Shown here: positions 1 through 5,840 of the stretch, in pieces | Layout of the letters: each line of letters begins with the position of its first letter | How positions within the stretch are numbered: position 1 is the first letter of the stretch | Source of the DNA: Desulfuromonadaceae bacterium | GTDB taxonomy: Bacteria > Desulfobacterota > Desulfuromonadia > Desulfuromonadales > Geopsychrobacteraceae | Direction: 5' to 3' | Assembly (NCBI GenBank): GCA_030639985.1 | Contig: DAOWKG010000295.1 | Coordinates: forward strand, 1-13,590 | Length of the DNA stretch: 13,590 nucleotides | The notes under the pieces: model-generated | What the model was told of the DNA's origin: nothing | Database searches by the model: none | The model's input: the letters and a program-made list of their open reading frames with translations, nothing else | Position numbers and translations under genes: made by a program

Positions 1-43
1 ACAGCAAACTACAACAAAACAACCGTAAGCCCAACTTCAGCAT
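1..43 (-). CDS. N-terminal fragment of a probable exported protein, running off the left edge
   Basis: Only the first 14 codons are inside the window. Read on the minus strand they give MLKLGLRLFCCSLL, a basic residue followed by a hydrophobic stretch with cysteines, as in a Sec or lipoprotein signal peptide. The start is supported by a Shine-Dalgarno TAGGAG (minus strand, 56-51) seven bases before the ATG and by a TATAAT box further upstream. It follows the KAP NTPase gene in the same direction after about 115 bases, and its own promoter suggests a separate transcription unit. The function cannot be determined from so short a piece. Confidence 0.55.
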   Translation of the reverse strand, partial: MLKLGLRLFCCSLL

Positions 44-84
44 AAAACTACTCCTAAAAAATCCACGTCTATCAAATCCGAACG

Positions 85-113
85 ATTATACAGAAAAACT
101 TGTCAGAAGTGGA
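85..113 (-). promoter_or_regulatory. Candidate promoter for the left-edge exported-protein gene
   Basis: A perfect -10 TATAAT lies at 90-85 on the minus strand. The hexamer 17 bases upstream, TCCACT (113-108), matches the -35 consensus at only three of six positions. Transcription would begin near 78 and give a leader of about 35 bases ending in the TAGGAG ribosome site. The strong -10 makes the promoter plausible despite the weak -35. Confidence 0.4.
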
Positions 114-160
114 TCGATTTTAAATTATTGATTATATATTTTTGCATTATAGCTCTGAGG

Positions 161-1624
161 CTAAAACCCTCGGTCAACCCTTATCCCAAACCGGCGCACC
201 CGACTGGCATTCAGCTTACTTTCCTTACCTATAATCTTCAACGCCTCGGCAGCCTGGTCAGAAATTGTCCGTTGCTGCTCAGACATTCCCCCTAACTGGC
301 TGAATTTCAAACACATATCGACACAATTTGAAAGTTCTCCCCCCTGTAAAGTTTTGAATAGCTGGACAAACGCCCCTACTTCGACCTGCGAAAGCAGTAT
401 CTCTTCTGCTTCGCAATCACCATCATTTGCCAGCATATAATCGCAGATCTGCCGCAACGTTCGTTTGGTGCGGACCGACTCATACTTCTCTTTAAATCTG
501 GCGATAACTTCCAGATCTCCGATTTCTGCCGTAATGGTGCTGGCATCCAAATTAAAAATCTCCGCTTCAGAGCCCCTCTTGTCTACGTATAATTCAATGA
601 TTTTAGTGGCCATTTTGCCTCTACCAAGATAACGCAGTAACCGTACCGTGCCATCAAGATTTGTCGGACTTATATATCTGGCATTATGTTTAAAACTTGC
701 GGCCAGACAATCAACCACCTCTTGATCATTGGCGGCAAATGAATCGTTAAACTTGCACCACGCCTCCTGAAATGAATCCTCGGAGCGAGCTGCCAGAACT
801 TCTTCATTCACCCGGTCGGCCTCTGCCAATAAGTTCTTTTCATCAACGTAGCCATTTTCTACCAACCGGGCAATCTGGAGATCAAAATCAGCAACGGAAT
901 AGTTATCATAATTACGTAAAATCGCACACCAACTCTGTTGTTGAGTAGTCAACGCGACATCGTTATTAATGTCGGCAAAGGCACTATTTCGACCAACCAC
1001 AAAACTATAATTAGGGGTATTGTTTGACTGGCCATAATAACACCAGCTCAGGATAGTTAATGCTCGCATAGCCCGAGATATAACCTGCGGCTCATATGCT
1101 TTTAATAACGGCTGCAACAATGCAGCTAGAGTTTCAATTTTCTTGATTATGCGGATATTACTAATGCCAAGCTTGATAACATTTGCACCCAATTCGGCAG
1201 CAATTTTGTCACCACTTAAAGCAATAGCAACACAATCTTCTGATGTTGGAGCAAAGCGCAATTCGGTGTCGATAACTTTTTCGCGCAACTTGATATAATC
1301 ACTGGACGAACCAGCGCTTAAACTTTCATCGTTAAGGATCAGCACCACCTTGCACTTTTTTTGTTCCTTCAGTTGGGTTATCAATCCCAGAATGTCCTGC
1401 GCCGCAATGTTGCTCCCCTTACGTTCAAAATCGTCGATACAGATAACCGTTTTTTCCAACGATAGAAATGACAACGATCCCAAAAGGGGGTGGTAGTGGT
1501 TAATTGCAGCACTGCCAGAAATCATGGGTAAAGATTTTTTGCCAAAGGTTTTGAATAGTGCCGCAGTGTTGGACTTAAAGCTTTCAACTGTCGGCCTTGA
1601 TCCAACAGCACTGGTGTCGATCAT
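161..1624 (-). CDS. KAP-family P-loop NTPase, C-terminal part (Walker B and beyond), split from its N-terminus
   Basis: This 487-codon frame carries the second half of a KAP-type P-loop NTPase. A Walker B motif is visible as ICIDDFER (residues 61-68), followed about 30 residues later by a sensor-like strand VVLILNDE (93-100). It lacks Walker A, which sits in the preceding, overlapping frame. The apparent ATG is the ATGA overlap with the stop of that frame. However, the reading continues open upstream of this ATG as KFSIYEN, which fits the family pattern and joins on to the N-terminal half. So this ATG is probably internal to an originally single protein of about 560 residues. KAP NTPases include the phage-exclusion protein PifA, so a defence role is possible but not shown. 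The rest of the protein is helical with no recognised domain and no convincing membrane segment. Confidence 0.75.
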   Translation of the reverse strand: MIDTSAVGSRPTVESFKSNTAALFKTFGKKSLPMISGSAAINHYHPLLGSLSFLSLEKTVICIDDFERKGSNIAAQDILGLITQLKEQKKCKVVLILNDESLSAGSSSDYIKLREKVIDTELRFAPTSEDCVAIALSGDKIAAELGANVIKLGISNIRIIKKIETLAALLQPLLKAYEPQVISRAMRALTILSWCYYGQSNNTPNYSFVVGRNSAFADINNDVALTTQQQSWCAILRNYDNYSVADFDLQIARLVENGYVDEKNLLAEADRVNEEVLAARSEDSFQEAWCKFNDSFAANDQEVVDCLAASFKHNARYISPTNLDGTVRLLRYLGRGKMATKIIELYVDKRGSEAEIFNLDASTITAEIGDLEVIARFKEKYESVRTKRTLRQICDYMLANDGDCEAEEILLSQVEVGAFVQLFKTLQGGELSNCVDMCLKFSQLGGMSEQQRTISDQAAEALKIIGKESKLNASRVRRFGIRVDRGF

Positions 1625-1848
1625 ATTTTCGTAAATAGAAAATTTAAATCTTGCAGAGAATTGATCCCGAAAAGGGAGACATAAGAATATTTTTTCAGGG
1701 CAATTTTATGCTGTTGTTTTGCATTGCTCAGGTATCTATTCCAGGCGTAGGTCTTACCAACCCCCCAGGCACCTTTAATTGACATAACCTCTGAGGTTTC
1801 ACTTGCCAGGAAACGACCAATCTGTTTTTCCAACACCGCAATCGACAT
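1621..1848 (-). CDS. KAP-family P-loop NTPase, N-terminal part with Walker A, ended by a frameshift
   Basis: This 75-codon frame contains the phosphate-binding loop GAWGVGKT (residues 26-33) and then the conserved YVSLFGINSL segment seen early in KAP-type NTPases. It ends prematurely as LNFLFTKI-stop. Shifting back one base at the heptamer A-AAT-TTT (1645-1639, minus strand) gives KFSIYEN and runs straight into the downstream frame that holds Walker B. On its own this piece could not form a working ATPase. The start chosen is the ATG at 1848, preceded by GAGGG at a spacing of five bases; an in-frame GTG lies two codons upstream. It begins about 15 bases after the uracil-DNA glycosylase stop, so it probably belongs to that transcript. 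It is either a broken gene, a programmed -1 frameshift, a split gene with coupled restart, or a sequencing error in an A/T run. Confidence 0.75.
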   Translation of the reverse strand: MSIAVLEKQIGRFLASETSEVMSIKGAWGVGKTYAWNRYLSNAKQQHKIALKKYSYVSLFGINSLQDLNFLFTKI

Positions 1849-1863
1849 AACCACCCTCGCTAT

Positions 1864-2547
1864 TTAGCCGCTGGCAACTGCCAGCAACTCAGCTAACTGT
1901 TGCCGAAACTTTCCCGCACCGCCATTGGCCGGGTGTCGTACCTTGGCCGCAGCGATCCCTAATTGTTGCAGTTGTAGTGCCGATTTTTCACCGACAGCAA
2001 CAACTTGCCGAAACTTACCCAGTGCCAATAACTGCTGCAACATTAAATGCCCCGCCGCCAGTTCGTCATCCTTGGGGGTACGATTACTCAGCCGCCCCTT
2101 GCTCAAATGGTACGGATGCCACGGAAAAGCGTTCCATAACACTACCCGCCGGGGATCAATCTGGTGGTCGGCCAAAAAACCCCAAACAATCGTTGCGGTC
2201 GGCTCGGTAAATCCGAGTGGTTTAAAATCTACCCTGCTCGTGCGCTGCGGAGTAATATTTTTAAAAACCATTGTCGGCTTCAGACCCTTGTGCTGCAACC
2301 CACCCAACAATAATCGTTCCGACGTCATTGGAATCCCAGTGAAATGCCCCCCCTGATAACCGATCGCTTCGGCACAGAGTAAACAGTCGGCTCGGCCAAT
2401 CCGTTCCTGCAAATAATGGCGCAACTGTTCCCTGCGCACCTCTGCCCCCCGTTCATCCAGATCGTGCTCACGGTCAATTTCCCCCCAGGGATTAAAAACT
2501 GCCGGAGCACGATAACTACTGAGGGCGGCAACAAACTTATCGGGCAT
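1864..2547 (-). CDS. Uracil-DNA glycosylase superfamily protein
   Basis: This is a 227-residue protein of the uracil-DNA glycosylase fold, the enzymes that cut damaged or mispaired bases from DNA to start base excision repair. Three segments support the call. A water-activating-loop-like stretch EAIGYQGGHFTGIPMTSE lies at residues 60-77, LWNAFPWHP at 137-145, and the DNA-inserting motif HPANGGA at 205-211, comparable with the HPSP/HPAN loops of the superfamily. It lacks the cysteine cluster of the iron-sulfur UDG families. Which subfamily and which base it removes cannot be told from the sequence. An upstream in-frame TTG (2553) has no room for a ribosome site; the ATG at 2547 has AGGAAG six bases before it, so I use the ATG. 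It overlaps the DUF2288 gene by 11 bases and is followed within 15 bases by the KAP NTPase, so the three genes are probably co-transcribed. Confidence 0.82.
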   Translation of the reverse strand: MPDKFVAALSSYRAPAVFNPWGEIDREHDLDERGAEVRREQLRHYLQERIGRADCLLCAEAIGYQGGHFTGIPMTSERLLLGGLQHKGLKPTMVFKNITPQRTSRVDFKPLGFTEPTATIVWGFLADHQIDPRRVVLWNAFPWHPYHLSKGRLSNRTPKDDELAAGHLMLQQLLALGKFRQVVAVGEKSALQLQQLGIAAAKVRHPANGGAGKFRQQLAELLAVASG

Positions 2548-2836
2548 CGCCAACTTCCTGTATCAAAATATATGGTTGGACAATCAACATCCGAAACGTC
2601 ACATTTTGATCCCGCTGCCAATCTTCCAATTGCACTTCCGTCGGTTTACCAATTTGTTCAGCAGCGATCCAGCCTTCCACCTTACTGCTATCATCGTCGG
2701 CAACAGCAACGGCAACAGCAATGATATCAATTTCGGCAGCTACCGTTATTATCGAATCACGTTGCAGGTGGATTTTTAATTCTCGCCAGGTTATCTCTGC
2801 GATATCACTCTTGAAACTTTCAATCATACCAGACAT
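2537..2836 (-). CDS. DUF2288 family small protein
   Basis: This 99-residue acidic protein matches the DUF2288 pattern. It has an N-terminal ITWRELKIHLQRDSI segment, a hydrophobic strand IDIIAVAVAVADD around residues 36-48, and a C-terminal IGKPTEVQLEDW ... ILIQE block, where the family has a similar GxP(S/T)xxQxxxW ... LVQE ending. The function of the family is unknown. The ATG at 2836 is preceded by AGGGA. The gene heads a minus-strand transcript and overlaps the uracil-DNA glycosylase start by 11 bases, which suggests translational coupling. It diverges from the FapA-like gene across a 129-base intergenic region. Confidence 0.75.
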   Translation of the reverse strand: MSGMIESFKSDIAEITWRELKIHLQRDSIITVAAEIDIIAVAVAVADDDSSKVEGWIAAEQIGKPTEVQLEDWQRDQNVTFRMLIVQPYILIQEVGDAR

Positions 2837-2870
2837 ATAATCCCTTTTTTATAGACTTGTTTAGACCAAA

Positions 2871-2899
2871 TTGACATTTTAGCTTAAGGAAATTAGCAT
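2871..2899 (+). promoter_or_regulatory. Candidate sigma-70 promoter for the FapA-like gene
   Basis: A perfect -35 TTGACA (2871-2876) is followed 17 bases later by TAGCAT (2894-2899), which matches the -10 consensus at four of six positions. Transcription would start near 2906, giving a leader of about 60 bases before the ATG at 2966. The start itself has AGGA six bases upstream. Confidence 0.5.
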
Positions 2900-2919
2900 G
2901 TTAGCCGATAACTATGCTA
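2894..2919. promoter_or_regulatory. Operator-like inverted repeat overlapping the -10 of the FapA-like gene
   Basis: TAGCATGTTA (2894-2903) and TAACtATGCTA (2909-2919) form an inverted repeat with ten pairs, one bulged base and a GCCGA centre. It covers the proposed -10 and start site, a typical place for a dimeric repressor. No regulator gene lies beside it, so the binding protein is unknown. Confidence 0.35.
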
Positions 2920-2965
2920 TAGTTAATCTGTTAATATATATTTCCTTAATAAATTCAGGACGGTT

Positions 2966-4477
2966 ATGGCCCCATCACAGGCTCAGCAGGGCGTCGATAT
3001 CGGCGCCAAAATGATAGGTGAATTTGTCACTGATGACTACACCTTGCGGCTTGAAGCTCATAACAGTCAGCTTGAATGTTGTGCGAGTATCAGTGTTCAC
3101 AACGTTGACCAGAGTATCTCACCAACCGACCTCATTTCAATCTTACGCAATCACGATATCACCAAAACGGTTGACTTGGAACAAGTCGCTATTTTCTGTA
3201 CCAAAGCAGCTCAAGGAGCCGACCCACAACAATTTATCATCGCCGCAGGAACCGAACCAACCGATGGCAAAGATGGTTGGTTCGAACTGGTCGTAAATAC
3301 CGGCAAAGAGGAATCTGACCTTGCCGAGGACGATTCCGGTCGCGTCGATTTCAAATCACTCCAAACCTTCACCAACGTCGACCCAGAACAACATATTGGC
3401 ACAATCAACCTCCCTACCGGTGGAACCCCCGGCAATACCATCAGCGGTGAAGTGCTCCACCCGCAAGCAGGAAAACCCTGTAATATCATTGCCGGCAATG
3501 GCACCGCTATCACCGAAGCTGGCACCAAAGTCGTCGCCACCCAACAAGGCCGGGTAGTTTTTGATAAAAATGTCATCACCGTTGCCGAAGAACTGGTCAT
3601 CAACGGCGATGTCGACCTTAGCGTTGGCCACATCCACTTTAATGGCTTTGTCGATATAAAAGGGGACGTGCTGGATGATTTCAATATTTCTGCTACCAAA
3701 GGAATCCACGTTTCTGGAGCAGTAGGTGATTGCCAGATTAGTGCTGATGGACCGATAACTATCGGTACCATGGCAGGACGAGGACGGGGCAAAATCAGCT
3801 GCAAAGGGAAACTAACCGCACGCTACCTGAACCAGGTTCAAGTTGAATGCTGGGGAGATGTAGAGATCTCCCACGAACTGCGTAATGCTTTTATAAAATC
3901 GACCGGCAGCGTTAAACTCCCCAAAGGATTGGTGACTGGTGGGGAAATTATCGCCCTCGAAGGGGTGGAAGCAAAAATTATCGGTGCCAGTACCGGCACC
4001 AAAACCTACATTACTTCCGGCGTTTACTTTCCCGAGGTCGATCGACTCAAGTTCCTCCGTACCCGGGTAAAAAGTCTCGCCGAGCAAACCAAGCGGTTAA
4101 AAACCTCCCTCGACTCGCTGAACAGAAAACCGTATGCAAAACAACGCAAGGCGCTACGTGAAGCGATTGAATTGCGAATTGGCATCCTCACCAACCGCCA
4201 CGTCAATCTTTATGAAGAGCGCGAAGAACTAACCGAAGAGCTACAAAGCTTTAAAGCTGACACCCATCCTACGGCAAATCCTAAAATCAACGTAATGACC
4301 ATGCTGAAGGAAGGGGCCGAGATTTCGCTGGGAGAAACCAGCACCGAAATAACCAATGAAATTTCTGGCCCAGCTTCAATTGTTGAAAATCAAGAGCAAA
4401 ACGGACTCCGCTACCTCACCTATTCTCCCCTGATTTTCAATGCTGCAAGTATGGATGAAGCGGCACCGGCAGCTTAA
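2966..4477 (+). CDS. FapA / DUF342 family protein
   Basis: This 503-residue cytoplasmic protein has the layout of the FapA (DUF342) family. An N-terminal alpha/beta region is followed by the GTINLPTGGTPGNTISGEVLHP stretch (about residues 144-165). A long glycine- and valine-rich right-handed beta-helix region covers roughly 190-345 (INGDVDL, VDIKGDV, IHVSGAV, CKGKLTARYL and similar turns), and a charged coiled coil lies at about 355-425. The coiled coil is typical of the family's C-terminus. In Vibrio vulnificus FapA has been linked to glucose-dependent polar flagellar assembly; most members have no known role. There are no membrane segments and no signal peptide. It is monocistronic here: it has its own promoter, and the next gene also has one. 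No flagellar gene is in the window, so a flagellar role is not supported by context. Confidence 0.87.
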   Translation: MAPSQAQQGVDIGAKMIGEFVTDDYTLRLEAHNSQLECCASISVHNVDQSISPTDLISILRNHDITKTVDLEQVAIFCTKAAQGADPQQFIIAAGTEPTDGKDGWFELVVNTGKEESDLAEDDSGRVDFKSLQTFTNVDPEQHIGTINLPTGGTPGNTISGEVLHPQAGKPCNIIAGNGTAITEAGTKVVATQQGRVVFDKNVITVAEELVINGDVDLSVGHIHFNGFVDIKGDVLDDFNISATKGIHVSGAVGDCQISADGPITIGTMAGRGRGKISCKGKLTARYLNQVQVECWGDVEISHELRNAFIKSTGSVKLPKGLVTGGEIIALEGVEAKIIGASTGTKTYITSGVYFPEVDRLKFLRTRVKSLAEQTKRLKTSLDSLNRKPYAKQRKALREAIELRIGILTNRHVNLYEEREELTEELQSFKADTHPTANPKINVMTMLKEGAEISLGETSTEITNEISGPASIVENQEQNGLRYLTYSPLIFNAASMDEAAPAA

Positions 4478-4525
4478 GTAGAATAAATCCAACCGTTCAA
4501 GCGCAAAAAAAAATCATCATGCTAG

Positions 4526-4554
4526 TTGACATTCAGTATCTTGAATATTACGAT
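4526..4554 (+). promoter_or_regulatory. Candidate sigma-70 promoter for the DUF302-like gene
   Basis: TTGACA (4526-4531), a 17-base spacer and TACGAT (4549-4554) form a good sigma-70 promoter. Transcription would start about 40 bases before the ATG at 4602. The layout matches the FapA-like gene's promoter (same -35, same spacing, similar -10), so the small gene is probably transcribed independently. Confidence 0.55.
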
Positions 4555-4601
4555 ATTCGCATTTCCATACTATCAATCTCAACATATTTCGAGAGGATAT
4601 C

Positions 4602-5039
4602 ATGTCAGACGTTACTATTTACAAAAACAGCACCAACAAACCATTCGATACTTTCCTCGCAGACCTAACCAAGGAAATCGAAGCAGAAGGCTTTGCCATC
4701 TACCATCGAGACAAATCTGATCTGGTCAATTTTTACCGTTGTGAAGGATTCGATCTCCCCGATCATTTCAAACACATCATGCTGCAAATCTGCAAACCAG
4801 CATCTTCAAGCAAATCGATCTACGCCAATCCGGAGCGGAGCGTGTTTGTGCAAAAATTTATTTTTGTCTACACCAAAGGGGAGCAAACCGAAATTCGCTT
4901 TCTCGGCTATTCCGATCAGATAATTGGAGATTTGCTGGGACACAACGAGTTTGAAAAAGGGCCGTCTGATGATGATTTTGCCACCAGAATGAAAGGCACC
5001 TACGCCACCATGGAAAAAATCGTTCAAGCGGCAGTTTAA
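4602..5039 (+). CDS. Small DUF302-like protein of unknown function
   Basis: This is a 145-residue soluble protein without a signal peptide or membrane segment. The order of elements resembles DUF302 proteins: an amphipathic N-terminal helix ending in EAEGFAIYHRDK (about residues 26-37), then HIMLQICKP (59-67), ANPERSVFVQKFIFVY (75-90) and a final strand TEIRFLGYS (95-103). Typical DUF302 members have a C-x-P segment followed by a strand with VxVY in the same order. The match is by eye and weaker than for the other genes. The ATG has GAGAGGA four bases upstream. It has its own promoter and is followed by a strong inverted repeat, so it is probably a single-gene unit. Confidence 0.5.
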   Translation: MSDVTIYKNSTNKPFDTFLADLTKEIEAEGFAIYHRDKSDLVNFYRCEGFDLPDHFKHIMLQICKPASSSKSIYANPERSVFVQKFIFVYTKGEQTEIRFLGYSDQIIGDLLGHNEFEKGPSDDDFATRMKGTYATMEKIVQAAV

Positions 5040-5054
5040 TTTTTAGCGATTCAT

Positions 5055-5097
5055 GGATTCCGGGAGCATGTAGTCTATCAGAATGCTCCCGGAATCC
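5055..5097. terminator. Perfect 15-bp inverted repeat after the DUF302-like gene, terminator-like
   Basis: GGATTCCGGGAGCAT (5055-5069) and its exact reverse complement (5083-5097) enclose a 13-base loop, starting 15 bases after the stop codon. Position and stability suit a transcription terminator, but no run of T follows on either strand. It might act in an intrinsic-like, RNA-stabilising or REP-type way. Confidence 0.5.
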
Positions 5098-5100
5098 TTA

Positions 5101-5453
5101 GCTATGCGATCTACTACCGTCTCATTTGTAGTTATAAATAAACACTATTTAAACCGTCGGTTCGCGGACCGACTGCCGCCATCATTTTCTTTGATCGCAA
5201 AGAAAACGAGGCAAAAGAAACTCTTTATTATTTCGCTTACAGGGTGTGGCAACGATATCTCAATGATAGGATTTTACGAATAGTTATCTGCTTCGTGGCA
5301 GCTCTTCGATATTGTTACGGGCATGAAGAAAATTTCAATGGATTAAGGTGGTTCAGTCGTTCGTCGCCTAACGAGACGTAAACGCCTCTAATGGCGAAAA
5401 ATCGAAACCAATAAGAACCACTACCGAAACAAATTTCCGCCCGCATTTCCACT
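5101..5453. other. Gene-free, repeat-like intergenic stretch
   Basis: No open frame here looks like a protein. The left half holds two compact hairpins (5156-5173 and 5185-5206) in a stretch that looks like a dispersed intergenic repeat. The right half, up to the transporter-gene remnant, shows only a short CGCC / GGCG palindrome near 5380-5394 and no gene, promoter or RNA that I recognise. Confidence 0.5.
5156..5206. repeat. Tandem hairpin pair, probably a dispersed intergenic repeat
   Basis: The first hairpin pairs GTCGGT (5156-5161) with ACCGAC (5168-5173). The second pairs TTTTCTTTG (5185-5193) with CAAAGAAAA (5198-5206) around ATCG. The text after it, AACGAGGCAAAAGAAA, resembles a repeat I recall from many proteobacterial intergenic regions, where it yields spurious small frames rich in K, T, R and Q. 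A related 23-base motif recurs at 5539-5561 (17 of 23 positions equal to 5158-5180). Confidence 0.4.
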
Positions 5454-5544
5454 TTTCCACACATAAAGCCACCGGGAAACACCGCCAACAAAATTACCAG
5501 CCGTAACCGTAAGTAGATTATTTTGCCACATTGCAACCCGGTTG
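5454..5544 (-). pseudogene. Remnant of the 3' end of a formate/nitrite transporter gene
   Basis: These 91 bases align with the 3' end of the intact transporter gene (7155-7263): about 82 of 91 positions agree, plus one 18-base gap. In the transporter frame the remnant still reads MWQNNLLTVTAGNFVGG and then RWLYVWK, without a stop in the matching stretch. The 18 missing bases lie between two CCAACAAA repeats in the intact gene (plus-strand reading), so a slip or recombination between them explains the gap. Homology stops at 5544 on one side and a few bases before the transporter stop codon on the other. There is no start or body, so it is a dead fragment. It has the same orientation as the intact gene and flanks fic with it as a direct repeat. 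Confidence 0.8.
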
Positions 5545-5597
5545 CGGCTCCGCCTGCCGCCCCACGCTACCACCCTAACTATGAAAAGCTACCCCCG

Positions 5598-5657
5598 ACT
5601 AGTGGCCAAACTAGTGGCCAAACTAGTGGCCAAACTAGTGGCCAAACTAGTGGCCAA
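5598..5657. repeat. Five perfect tandem copies of a 12-bp unit, ACTAGTGGCCAA
   Basis: Five identical 12-base units run without interruption from 5598 to 5657. Each unit contains two small palindromes, ACTAGT and TGGCCA. Two further tandem but degenerate units lie at 5756-5767 (11 of 12 matches) and 5768-5779 (9 of 12), the second overlapping the proposed -35 of fic. The array would read TSGQ repeats in one frame, but the 64-codon frame containing them has no other sign of being a gene. Confidence 0.9.
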
Positions 5658-5713
5658 CAATACCATCATATCCAGTCTTCGCAACCATACCATACCAATA
5701 TTACTACAGCAAC

Positions 5714-5725
5714 CTAACTAGTTAG
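5714..5725. repeat. Perfect 12-bp palindrome upstream of fic
   Basis: CTAACTAGTTAG is fully self-complementary and contains the same ACTAGT core as the 12-bp tandem units on either side of it. It may be one more binding site for whatever recognises the array, or a chance palindrome. Confidence 0.3.
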
Positions 5726-5755
5726 CTTCATTAAGTACTCACACGTGACTATTGG

Positions 5756-5801
5756 AATAGTGGCCAAACCAGTAGTCAAATCACTTTCTGCATGCTATAC
5801 T
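5756..5801 (+). promoter_or_regulatory. Candidate fic promoter with extended -10, overlapped by degenerate 12-bp units
   Basis: TAGTCA (5773-5778), a 17-base spacer and TATACT (5796-5801) with an upstream TG form an extended -10 promoter. Transcription would start near 5808. Degenerate units 6 and 7 of the ACTAGTGGCCAA repeat (5756-5779) cover the -35, so a protein bound there would compete with RNA polymerase. The promoter lies downstream of the first possible fic start (5745), which argues that translation begins later, at 5841. Confidence 0.5.
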
Positions 5802-5840
5802 TCATCAGCATTGCATGACAGCAAAAGAAAGGAACTCGTT

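Noticed and set aside
5083..5283. 66-codon frame after the DUF302-like gene as a small protein
   Set aside because: It runs through the stem and the hairpin pair, has no ribosome site, and its text resembles spurious frames produced by a dispersed repeat.
5598..5657. CRISPR array or plasmid-type replication iterons
   Set aside because: The units are 12 bases with no spacers, and there are no cas or replication-initiator genes.
5523..5717. 64-codon plus-strand frame with TSGQ repeats, as a possible repeat protein
   Set aside because: It consists of the remnant's antisense, a 12-bp DNA repeat and low-complexity sequence, with no ribosome site. The repeat continues out of frame upstream of fic, so it is better explained at the DNA level.
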